Assembly (NCBI RefSeq): GCF_040869045.1
Contig: NC_090322.1
Location: 275,988,662-276,052,661 of the forward strand
Source of the DNA: Eurosta solidaginis
Lineage: Eukaryota; Arthropoda; Insecta; Diptera; Tephritidae
Length of the DNA stretch: 64,000 nucleotides
Reading direction: 5' to 3'
The translations under genes were made by a program, and so were the position numbers. Shown piece after piece: positions 37,672 to 47,330 of this stretch (the stretch's first letter is position 1; every line of letters starts with the position of its first letter). The notes under the pieces were generated by a model, which was given only the letters and a program-made list of their open reading frames with translations, made no database searches and was not told where the DNA came from.

Positions 37672-37866
37672 GAATTTAATAATGTGGGAAAAAATTAAAC
37701 AATGTGACATCAGGACGAACAAGGCGACAGCTATTTCGATTATACCTTGTAAATCTCTTCAAAGCCTTTTCTCCCGGGAGTGGGATTTGTACCCGCAACC
37801 TTCGTGGAGGTTGAAGTGTTACAAACGTATTCACCCACGTCATGCCTTAGTTGTTGTAAACTTTAT
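37672..37866 (-). mobile_element. tRNA-derived SINE (family S2)
   Basis: On the minus strand a tRNA-like head is visible. An anticodon-arm-like stem CAACC/GGTTG is followed by a T-arm-like segment, CGGGTACAAATCCCACT. A non-tRNA body follows: CCCGGGAGAAAAGGCTT, AGAGATTTACAAGGTATAAT, CTGATGTCACATTG. The head abuts the 5' LTR start at 37869. A second, head-truncated copy is at 42692-42815 on the opposite strand. Confidence 0.75.
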
Positions 37867-37868
37867 CC

Positions 37869-38119
37869 TGTCACCTCAGATGGCAACGCTCCCATCATCT
37901 TAAAAATACAGCCCTGCTGATTAAGACGGCAACCCGTATAGTTTAGTGAACGACCGAGAGAAAAAGACGACGCTTGGATAAAATTGATATTTAAAACCAA
38001 ATAAATATACTTTTTTAATTGCGCTGAGTAAAAGTATGTATTCTTATTCAGATTCATTAAAACCTTAAAAATCGTAACTGAATTAGATTAATTGGAAAAC
38101 GTTCGTAAGTATACGACAA
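37869..38119 (+). repeat. 5' LTR
   Basis: It starts with TG and matches the 3' LTR from GATGGCAACGCTCCCATC to AAGTATACGACAAT. An AATAAA signal lies at about 37999. It differs from the 3' LTR by a few substitutions, about 19 extra bases near 37940 (GTTTAGTGAACGACCGAGA) and a shorter first 20 bases. Confidence 0.9.
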
Positions 38120-38120
38120 T

Positions 38121-38140
38121 TTTCAGAAGTGAATGTGAAC
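38121..38140 (+). promoter_or_regulatory. Likely primer-binding site (tRNA-Leu type)
   Basis: TCAGAAGTG immediately after the 5' LTR, followed by AATGTGAAC, resembles the complement of the 3' end of insect tRNA-Leu, which as I recall has an acceptor/T-arm complement reading TGTCAGAAGTGGGATTCGAAC or similar. Nine bases match exactly and the rest approximately. Such sites prime minus-strand DNA synthesis. Confidence 0.5.
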
Positions 38141-38388
38141 AAACGCCTAAGACTCCGCCGGTAAAATCGTGACTTGCTATTCGTGCGTGTGTTTTATTGT
38201 TGCACAAATTTGAGACTCCGTATGTTTTTGTTGTTGCACAATTCGAAAAAATCAAAGTGAAGGCCGAACACGTCGGCTCGTGAATCACCGAAAAGAAAAA
38301 CAACACAAACGAAGAGTGAGGTGAATAAAGAATACGTTTAATTTAAAGTCTCACCAAAATTCGAAGTCGAAAATTAGAACGAAGCAAA

Positions 38389-39666
38389 ATGCCATTACGC
38401 AGCCTAAAAGTATGTGAGTTAAAGAAAAAGTTGCGGGATGCTGGTCTACCAGTAACAGGAAATAAAAATCAATTAATTGAATGGTTGAAAAAAAAAATGA
38501 ATTGTCCCATTCCGAAAGTGATAGTCAAACTGTCGTGCTACAGCGTTTATCGTCATTAGAAAAAAGTATTTCTGATTTAGTGTCGCTGCAAAATCAGAAA
38601 TTAACAACATCAATTAATTTTCAACCGCCAAAATCGTCTTCGCCGGTTAATGTAGGGACAATAGAAAATTCGGTTCCAACTGTAAACAGTACGTATACAG
38701 TAGTACTTCCGCAAATCGTACCGACCGCGTATAATAATCAAAATTCGCTGTGGACAACTGCTCAAGAGCACAGCAACGTAAATGATTTTTTTGAATTATC
38801 TCGACAAAGACATGTCGCGTTTGTGCCGCAATCAAACGCATATGTTTCGCAAGCTTACACGCAAGCACCACCGTCTTTCGTGCCGCCGACATTCGTACCT
38901 CCATCGACATCCGCACCGTATTCAACGTACCATAATCCGTACACCCTATATTCGTTCGATCACATTCGCGCGCCGCCGGTAGTACCTAATTACTATAATC
39001 CATACGAGAATGTGCGCGATATTGTTGAACTCTTGCCGTTTTTGGATCCATCATCCGATCGCTCGCTAAATTCGCAAGAATTCGTAAAACGCGTCGAAAC
39101 CCTTAAAAATGTATATGGATGGAGAGAAAGCACACTTTTTTTTGCCGTAGAACAAAAGATGCTGGGATCAGGTAAATACTGGGTTGACTCTTTGCAAAGT
39201 GTATTTATTTCGTGGCCAGAATTCTTTAACAAATTTTTGATAAATTTTCCGTGTATCGAAAACGAAGATGGCACAAACGAAACGTCTAAACAACGAATCC
39301 GCACAAGAATTTTACTACCGTATGCTCGCGCTGGGGGCAAAAGGGGGGTTTTCTGACTCAAGTATTGCACGCCATATTATAAACGGCATAAATGATTCGG
39401 ATTTACGTAAAAAAATATCTAATAACTATACGCGATGTCAGGATTTACTGAGCGACATTATAAATTTCAGCACTTATAACGATGTAAAAATCGCACCGAC
39501 TAAGCCGGTAACCAGAGTAAACGCGCCGATAGAAAAACAGCCTAGTCGAAAATATCCGGTCATGGAAAATGAAAATTCGTCGAAATCGTTACCACTCGAA
39601 AAAGTTAAGTGTTATAACTGTTTTAAATTTGGGCATTATTCCACAAATTGTACCGAGCCGCAATGA
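38389..39666 (+). pseudogene. gag: LTR element gag: SAP-like domain, central region, zinc knuckle (frameshifted)
   Basis: The ATG at 38389 opens a frame whose residues 5-33 (LKVCELKKKLRDAGLPVTGN and the following NQLIEWL) have the helix-extension-helix pattern of a SAP nucleic-acid-binding domain. The rest of Gag continues in another frame from 38481, past an A-run at about 38489-38498, with a coiled-coil-like start (LQRLSSLEKSISDLVSLQ) and a Pro/Tyr-rich linker. A second frame change occurs between 39268 and 39356. It ends with a zinc knuckle, CYNCFKFGHYSTNC (C-x2-C-x4-H-x4-C), and a TGA at 39664-39666. Gag would coat the element RNA. Confidence 0.8.
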
Positions 39667-40479
39667 AAACCGCGATGTGAAAAGTGTCAACGTACGACAC
39701 ATAAAACCGCAGACTGTAAGGTGAAAACTGATAACCGCGTTAATAAAATCGATCAACGCGCATGTGACGACAAGATTCTAAAAGCCATTAAAGTAAATGG
39801 AATAGATACCGTAGCTTTTGTTGACCCCGGTAGCAGTCGTACTCTCATTCGAAAAACATTCGCGCAGAAAATCGGGGAAGTGCGTGAACAGCTTACCACA
39901 TTAAAAGGCTTCGCGGGTGGACAATATACTAGCACCGAAGTTATAAGTGTGATTATCAAGATTGACGGGAATAGTAATTCAACTTATATGCCTGTAGTTG
40001 AAGATGATTTCTTGTGTGAATCCGTGCTGTTAGGAAGAGAAGAACTGTGCCGCGTGGCTAATCGATTAGTTATTGAACAAGATAAGTGTCGTATAGAAGA
40101 AATAAATAAAATTGACGTTACCAATGAGTTAAGTCCAATCGATCGTCAGAATCTATCAGAGTTATTAAAACAATATTCTGAAATTTTTGCAAGCAAATTA
40201 TCCGAAATTGGTAAGTGTGACATTTCTAAAATGAATATCGAACTATCTACTGATGTAACAATTTGTCTTAAACCGTACCGCATTCCGTTTTCGAAACGCG
40301 CTATCGTGTCGGAAATCGTATCGGAGTTATTGAGTAATAATATAATTCTACCAAGTGAGTCCTCATACGCCGCGCCAGTAGTTCTGGTCGAGAAAAATAA
40401 TGGTCTTTTAAACGCGCCTGCTGTTTTCCAATGTATGATGGACAAAACAGTTGCCCAAATGCCGCGTGGGGAGTGCTAG
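39667..40479 (+). pseudogene. pol: LTR element pol part 1: second zinc knuckle, protease, start of RT
   Basis: Directly after the TGA the same frame goes on with a second knuckle, CEKCQRTTHKTADC, then a retropepsin-like segment around DPGSS (about 39823-39837; the usual form is D-T/S-G). RT begins with LSELLKQYSEIFASKLSEIG, SYAAPVVLVEKNNG and then jumps at about 40407 to NAPAVFQCMMD. In intact relatives roughly 70-80 residues, including the first catalytic Asp (motif A), lie between these two. The enzyme is therefore dead. The frame stops at 40479, just before the YLDD box, which is in another frame. Confidence 0.85.
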
Positions 40480-41357
40480 GCTACTTGGATGATGTTATCA
40501 TCCCAAGTAAAACCGTTGAAGAACGGATAAAACGACTCGAAAAGTTTTTAAAAATATTAAAACGAAATGGACTTACATTGCGCATGGACAAATATAAATT
40601 CCTTAAAATTGAAATTCAACATTTGGGCCATATAATTAACAGAAACAGGATAACGCCGCATGAAGTACACACCGATGACTCAAGTGTTCGACTTGCAGGA
40701 GTTATGTTGCAATCAGCTGATGGCAAGAAGTGGCAACCAGTATTTTACTACAGCCGACAGTGTACTGACGTGGAGAGCTGCTATCATAGCTACGCATTGG
40801 AAGCGCTGGCCGCTGTTGAAAATCTCGACCGCTTCCGCATATACCAACTCGGTAAACCGTTCCGCCTCGTAACCAATTGTTCCGCGATCGCAAAAGTAAA
40901 AGAAAATAAAGAACTCAAACCGAATATTGCGCGTTGGTGGTTAAGGCTACTCGAATTTGATTTTGAGTGTATCTATCGCCAGGGTACCTCTATGTCGCAC
41001 GTGGATGCGCTTAGTCGTATGCCTGTAGAACCGTCGAAAGAAATAGAACCTGCTGGGTTCGTACTAAATGTGACCGCTGATCAGCGCGACTGGCTCTTAA
41101 CGATTCAACTACAAGACGATGGTCTTCGTGAGATCATTAAAATTCTAAATGGTGACTTTAAGTCTGCACGCGAAAATCCAATCCGTATCGACTATCAAAT
41201 TAAAAATCAACGATTATATCGAAAACAAATGGATGGGTTAGCATGTGCTGGAGTGTTTTTAAATCATGCCACGATGGTGCTGGGCATCCCGCGCTTGAAA
41301 AGACAATTGAAAGAATTAAAAAATTTTATTGGTTCCCTAACTTGCGACGCTATGTAA
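40431..41357 (+). pseudogene. pol: LTR element pol part 2: RT YLDD box and RNase H
   Basis: YLDD at residues 18-21 is the RT catalytic box, followed by the thumb region (LGHIINRNRITPHEV). The sequence then jumps directly to RNase H (HTDDSSVRLAGVMLQ, residues 80-94), skipping the connection region, so a second deletion is likely. RNase H continues with YYSRQC, SYALEALAAVE and GTSMSHVDALSRM. At residue 149 the usual Asp of the V-T-D-C motif is Asn (VTNCSA), a lost catalytic residue. A frameshift near 41243-41357 leads into integrase. Confidence 0.88.
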
Positions 41358-41836
41358 AAAGTTATATCACCGCGTGCGTACCGTGTTGCTATCAAAAGTA
41401 TCGGCCTGGAAAAACTGAAGGTAGTATGCATTTCAGTCCAATCGAGCCAATCCCGTTCCGCGTCATCCATATCGATCATATGGGTCCATTCGTTCGCAGT
41501 AAACATGGTAACTGTTACGTTTTTGCAGTATTTGATGCGTTCTCAAAATTTTTTATCGTAAAAGCCGTGTGCGATACTGAAACTTCGCCGGTTGTTAACG
41601 CGCTCAATGAAATATCGAGCTATTTTGGTTTGCCCAACCAAATTGTAAGCGATAGAAAAAGCGCGTTCACATCCAAAGCGTTTGAGAGGTATTGCGACGA
41701 AAACGGAATACGTCACACCAAAACCGCCGTCCGTACTCCGCGCGCCAACCAGGTTATCCCAAATTTTCTCCGTACAACCACCGAAAATCCGAAAGACTGG
41801 GGATCTCAAATTAGAAGACCTTCAATGGACAATTAG
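41243..41836 (+). pseudogene. pol: LTR element integrase: HHCC finger and damaged DDE core
   Basis: The HHCC zinc finger is visible (His10, His15, Cys45, Cys48), as is WFPNLRRYVKSYI between its halves. The core has the first Asp in IHIDHMGPF (residue 78) and the second in IVSDRKSAF (residue 137), where G/T is usual after the Arg. The third catalytic residue is missing: after TPRAN the expected G-Q-V-E block is shortened to QVIPNF. Integrase would insert the cDNA into the genome, but this copy cannot. Confidence 0.88.
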
Positions 41837-41989
41837 TTCGTAACGGAACTCAACTACAGGATTCTGTCCGAATGAATTAGTTTTCGATTTTAATCTACGT
41901 GATACTGTGTAAAATCGATTACTTGCCGCCATTCAAAGCGACGTAACTGACTCCAGCATTTCCATACCGATAGATCAGAAACGGGAACA

Positions 41990-42269
41990 AGCTGAAATCA
42001 ATATTAACGATGAACGAGCCAAATGGAAATTGAGATTTGATCAACGACACGCTAAGCCATCAGTATACAATGAGAACGACTTTGTATTAATCGAAAACGA
42101 ACCGTCCGCTGTAGGTGAACCTCGTAAGATAGAACCAAGATATCGTGGCCCTTACATTGTAGCCAAAGTTCTCGGCAATGATAACTATCTTATAGAGGAT
42201 ATAACAGGAATGCAGATCACGAAAAAGAAATTTTGTTCAGTATTTAGTTCAGACAAAATGAAATGTTAG
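41990..42269 (+). pseudogene. LTR element integrase C-terminal GPY/F module
   Basis: The frame at 42030-42269 contains KPSVYNENDFVLIE and RYRGPYIVAKVLGNDNYLI, the GPY/F module found at the integrase C-terminus of many Ty3/Gypsy elements and linked to DNA binding or multimerisation. Upstream, from about 41840, the sequence is frameshifted and partly deleted relative to the core. It ends about 10 bp before the 3' LTR, with a purine-rich stretch (AGACAAAATGAAA) that may be the polypurine tract. Confidence 0.8.
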
Positions 42270-42507
42270 TGCAGTAGCGCACCTGATGGCAACGCTCCCA
42301 TCATCTTAAAAATACAGCTCTGCTGATTAAGACGGTAGCCCGTATAGAAAAAGACGACGCTTGGATAAAATTGATATTTAAAACCAAATAAATATACTTT
42401 TTTAATTGCGCTGAGTAAAAGTATGTATTCTTATTCAGATTCATTAAAACCTTAAAAATCGTAATTGAATTAAATTAATTGGAAAACGTTCGTAAGTATA
42501 CGACAAT
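42264..42507 (+). repeat. 3' LTR
   Basis: It starts TGTTAGTGCAG and ends AAGTATACGACAAT, matching the 5' LTR over most of its length. An AATAAA signal lies at about 42388. It lacks the 19-bp block seen in the 5' LTR and has a longer start, so the LTR pair has accumulated both indels and substitutions. Confidence 0.9.
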
Positions 42508-42691
42508 CCCAATTGCCTTCCTTGCATATTTTATTCTTTTGGCACAGTACATACTTTGTATGTAATCATGTGTTAAATATATGCTTGTTGGTAAGGCGGT
42601 TTCAAAGAAACTGGTATTGTTTTTGCTTTTGTTCTATTTATAGAACTATGCACAAAGAATTAACCAATGTTGTCCATTTGTATGAATTAAG

Positions 42692-42815
42692 CAGGTTCAA
42701 ATCCCACTCCCGGGAAAAAAGGCTTCGTAGAGATTTACAAGGTATAATCGAAACAGCTGTCGGCTTTTCCGCCCTGATGTCACATTGTTTAAATTTTTCC
42801 CAAATTATTAAATAA
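42692..42815 (+). mobile_element. tRNA-derived SINE (family S2), head-truncated copy
   Basis: It starts inside the T-arm-like segment (AGGTTCAAATCCCACTCCCG), then AGAGATTTACAAGGTATAAT and CTGATGTCACATTG, and ends in an AT-rich tail. It is inverted relative to the copy at 37672-37866 and lies about 185 bp beyond the 3' LTR. Confidence 0.75.
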
Positions 42816-45800
42816 ATTATAAATTAAAAATTGCTTCAAATAAATGTTTTCATACATTTAAAGCAACAAGGGCAACCCCTGCGTAATTCTTAAAAAGAAT
42901 TAGTTGAAAAGAAAATATTCGAATTCATTTTGATTGCTTTGAATAATTCTTATGAGACTGAGACAGGAGTACGTAATCTACCAAAAGTGAGTAGCGCACA
43001 GTGGTTCATAAGAGGAAGAATTAGTGATTTGAGAATTATAAACCCTATCTTTTCCATATTTTCACTAATTAGCTAATTGAATGGGTGTTTTGAAAAAGTT
43101 ACTCCAATTTCCGTGTTTGGTTTACAATATGCAGGAAAAATCGGAGAATTTGCATAGATACATTGCTGGAAGCAGAAATTTCTAAATAATTTTAATAAAA
43201 TTTGTTTAAAAAATTCTGCAATTGATCGAATTATTTTAACAGTATATTATGAAGTCTGATTGATGATAAGTTTGACCTCTAAAAGGATGTGAAATCTTTT
43301 TCTTCTTCTTATTTTGCTCCTAACTGCATACGTTAAAGGAAACGTAAAGTTAAAAATATGGCCGGCTTCGCACTGCTCTAAACAAAGTCCGACATTTAAG
43401 TATCACTAATAATTTTTGCGAATTGATAGGAATAAAATTAGCTTCAAAGTTAACTCAGTCAGTACTTTTCATACCCTTATCACCCCCAAAAGCATTTCAA
43501 CAAAATTACAAATTTTTCAATTAAACTAGTCAGAAGGTTTTCTGGATGCAGATTTAATTGGATAAATATAAGGGTTTATTTTTAAAAGATATTTTAAAAT
43601 TTGTGCAATGAATTTGCTCATTTTTTGTTTATCTGAAATATATGTATACACATTTCTTCCGCCGACTAGACTTTTTAAAAGAAGACTGTTGATTCATAGT
43701 GAATGACCTCTAAGCTAACCACGTACCAAATTTCGGTTAAATTAGGCTATTTTTTGGAAATCTCGCCAGTCATTTTGAATTTTTTTAAACAAATTTTAAA
43801 TGGTTATCAGCGAGCTCGAAATCACATAAGTTTTCACATTTGTGCAAATACAGCAGATTATAGAGTTAGTTATAGAGTTCCGTGGAAGGATATTTAGACA
43901 AAAAAAAAAAAGAAAAAAAATTAGGATTACAATTTTTTGAATACAGCAGGTTAAAGCTGGATGTAATTCAATGTAATTACGATTATGCATGATCGCCTGT
44001 TGAGGGACATTATTCAAAGAAGAAGATGTTGTATTGTGAAGAACAGTTTTCCATCCATGTTGGACTTTGTATAACCTTTTATCGGTCTCTCAAACGCCTC
44101 CTATTCGATCATGGTATCAGCCACCAAGCTCGGCACTACCCGCTCCGTGATGGAAGTGTAAGCGCTGTCTGCAGGATGATAACGAGCTGATGCATGATTC
44201 GAATAAAAGTATCGTCTATTATTAACAGTCTTAATTGTTTTTTTTTTTTTTAACGGAGAGTGCTCTGATCGCTTGTCGTACATTTGATTTTTGTTTAAAA
44301 TATTTTATGACAGTTCAAGATTTTGTGCAAATGGGCTATGGTCATTGAATTGCAAACTTCTGTAGCATATTTTTCACAGTACACTTACAAAATACGGGGG
44401 TATGTACTTGCTACGTGAGCGCAACAATGTAACATCAAAAAATTTAATTTATTTTTTAAATATTAAATAGCAAATCATCAACTGTCAAAAGAAAAGAAAA
44501 AATTAATATGAAAAAAGTTTCTCAAGATCCGTAGTTTATAGCAATGTTTCCAAAGTCAAATACACAAAACTCTGAACTCCCTTATTGACTTTATTGAGAA
44601 AATTTTACAGTGAAATGTTAAACCTAAATTCACTGAAGACACCACTCAATCTCCCAAATTTCAAAACATACCGAATTTGTTAGAAGCAAACAAGTCTTAT
44701 TTTTAGCTACTATATACATATATATGGTGATTCTGCACAATAATTTCGCTACCATTTGTATTTTGAGTGTAAAGTGAAAATTCATGAAACCTGAATGAAA
44801 ATCCGTCATCGACTTTTGTATACAATTTTGGGAGCCTCATTGTCATAAAAATTTCTGTATCTACAAACGTAAATTTCAATGGAAGTAATTCGATATGCAT
44901 TCATAACTACGTACCTCTGTTTGTACATACGTATGTGCGTATGTATGCGAATATTTAGTGATAACTGTGAAATAATTACAAAATATCATATTCATATTAA
45001 AAATATATTTATTTGCAGTAGAGTTCAGCCAACAAAAAGAAAAAAAATACTAAGTTGAAAAGTCAAAAATAAATTAACACATTTGCCCCAATGATTGGCC
45101 GCAATGAAACCCGGTCATACAGACAACAACAACAACAAGCGATGCAGCTGGGAAATGTTGAAATATTCAAATTTTGAATTGTTATCGTTGGTTGGCAAAA
45201 CGACAACCTCAAAAGCCAAAATAAGCGCATTTGTTGCTGCGGCAGCTGAAGCGCAGAGCAAAGCTCATTTGGGATTCCTCGAGGCTAAAAGTGTACGGCT
45301 GGGACATGCATTCATACATACGTACAAATTTATGTATGTATGTATATGATATGAGCACATTAGTACTAATGTTTGCATTTTTGTGAAATTTTGTGACGCG
45401 CTGATTGAGTGCTGATGGGTCATTAGTGCAAAGCGCGAAATATCGGTAGCATCAATGTGGCCAACGGCGATATTAACAAGCGGCAGCCGAAGCAGATTTT
45501 CCGGCGTTGTAAGCACTCGAACTGAAATGGCATATACAATATGGGGGAAAAAGCAACAATAATAACAACAAGCACATCATCAGCATCAACTTGACGAAAC
45601 ACCAAAACTAATCGCCAAATTTGCATTTACAGCCATCCCCTAGAAAAGCATATGCTGTACTCATATATACATACATAAATACATACAAACACGTACATAT
45701 TCGCGTATGTAAAAAATATTCCATTCCTCCTACATATGTAAATATATAATATGCAGAATATAGTAATTTTTTGCAAAAAATCAGCATACCATCTTCAGAA

Positions 45801-46330
45801 GAGGGTAATAACAGAGTCCTATCTGCCAGGTACAATTTCGGCCCAAACTTATATTGAATTATTTATTTGTAATGTGCTTCGATTTGGTTTAATTGCCAAC
45901 AGGACTAAACACATTATAATTTATTTTGGTAAATATTTACTACATTTTTTATAATGTATAATGTAATGTGTAATTGTGTCAGTGGAATTAACGTCAATTG
46001 AATTTGTGAAGAGCTCAATCAAAAGAAGCAAACCAATGTACATTTTTTTTTAATTTTCTTACATTTCACTTACATATCTACATTGTTAATGAAGTTTAGT
46101 GTCACAAATGTATTGACAATTGTGGGATGGATAACAGTTTAAGCAACTTAAAAAAAAAATAGGCGATATAGTTAAAGATTCTCTTTAGATCTAAATATAA
46201 TAAAGGAACCTTGATTATTCAAAATTGCAAAGCGATACTAAGGGCATCTCATTAACGGCTTGGAAAGTTTTTCAGATTTCACTTTCCGAAATTTTATTAA
46301 ATTTCTATAATGCGTTTTGCTTAAAAACAA
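42816..46330. other. Non-coding stretch
   Basis: AT-rich DNA without recognisable genes. TGGTATCAGCC at about 44112 recalls a Ty1/copia primer site but nothing else supports it. A (CAA)n tract lies at 45122-45139. Confidence 0.5.
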
Positions 46331-46334
46331 TCCT

Positions 46335-47330
46335 TAAACAAAATTCCATAAGATTTGGTAAATTTTTGTCCGCCTTATACCATTAATAGTATTATAGGGT
46401 TACTACCTAAAAAGGGACAGTGCCACACCTATTTTCGAATTTCTTTTTAATTTTCTGCTTTGCTAAATCATGCAGTAGCTGACTTGAAATATCAATGTGA
46501 TTAAGGTATATACCGCAAAGCTATTAGATTTTTTGTTATTATTAGGCTTTGAAAAAAAAAAAACCATTTTCAAAAATAGGCGTGGTCACAAACCGATTTT
46601 GCTAATTTACATAAAGTATATAAATAGTGGTGGCCACCGTAGTGTGATGGTAGCGTGCTCCGCCTACCACACCGTATGCCCTGGGTTCACACCCCGGGCA
46701 AAGCAACATCAAAATTTTAGAAATAAGGTTTTTCAATTAGAAGAAAATTTTTCTAAGCGGGGTCGCCCCTCGGCAGTGTTTGGCAAGCGTTCCGGGTGTA
46801 TTTCTGCAATGAAAAGCTCTCAGTGAAAACTCATCTGCCTTGCAGATGCCGTTCGGAGTCGGCATAAAGCATGTAGGTCCCGTCCGGCCAATTTGTAGGG
46901 AAAAGCAAGAGGAGCACGATGCAAATTGGAAGAGAAGCTCGGCCTTAGATCTCTTCGGAGGTTATAAATAAATAAATGTAAGGCGCACATTTATTTATTT
47001 ATTTTTTTTTTATATAAATAGTGGCAGGCACAACCTTCATGCCAAACCTGAGCACGATGGCTTCAACGGATATTTGTTTCTTAATGCGGGCATTGCCACG
47101 GTCATTTAAAAAAAAACTTCAAATTTCTGTTTCACGTCATAAGGTCAACTCACGATGTATTATGCGTCCTTGGTAAAGAATTATCGCATGTTTTCTTGTT
47201 TAGAAATTCTCGATATCGCCAGTTTTCAATACAAATTTATTGCGTAAAAATATCTAAATTTTTACTCAAGTTATCGTTGTAACGTACGGACCGATAGACA
47301 TGGGTCAATCAAAAATTTTTTCGATGCTGA
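46335..47330 (+). mobile_element. mini-me/DINE-like repeat, diverged, interrupted by a SINE
   Basis: Left of the SINE, AATAGGCGTGGTCACAAACC and GGGACAGTGCCACACC recall the AAAGTGGGCGTGG and GTGGCACCGCC blocks of the full repeat at 31.8-32.8 kb. Right of it, CATAAGGTCAACTCA, AAGAATTATCGCA and TACTCAAGTTATCGT continue the same order and lead to a relic of the GGAC tract (ACGGACCGATAGACATGG). Ends are poorly defined. Confidence 0.6.
46631..47020 (+). mobile_element. tRNA-derived SINE (family S1) with perfect 14-bp TSD
   Basis: The head GTAGTGTGATGGTAGCGTGC (box A region) is followed by GGTTCACACCCCGGG (box B region). The body matches the copy at 24.85 kb (GGGGTCGCCCCTCGGC, CTCATCTGCCTTGCAGATG, GCCGTTCGGAGTCGG, AAGCTCGGCC). 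It is flanked by TATATAAATAGTGG at 46617-46630 and 47021-47034, a classic retroposition duplication. The tail is unusual: AAATAAATAAATGT and its inverted form ACATTTATTTATTT face each other across AAGGCGC. Confidence 0.92.

Larger units (their letters stand above)
37869..42507 (+). mobile_element. Ty3/Gypsy-type LTR retrotransposon, defective
   Basis: Two direct LTRs of about 250 bp bound an interior with, in order, Gag (SAP-like domain, zinc knuckles), protease, reverse transcriptase, RNase H, integrase and a GPY/F module. The PR-RT-RH-IN order is that of Ty3/Gypsy elements. Frameshifts, one in-frame stop, at least three internal deletions and lost catalytic residues make it non-functional. 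The total length of about 4.6 kb is short for the group, consistent with the deletions. The nearest subgroup may be mdg3-like, from the RT wording and tRNA-Leu primer site, but that is a guess. No clean target-site duplication was found. Confidence 0.92.

Noticed and set aside
39664..39666. Firm claim of programmed stop read-through
   Set aside because: A single C-to-T change explains the stop, and the copy has many other disabling changes.
45095..45349. 84-codon plus-strand frame with an Ala/Lys-rich stretch
   Set aside because: Driven by (CAA)n and GCG-type simple sequence and followed by a TGTA microsatellite; no homologous motif.
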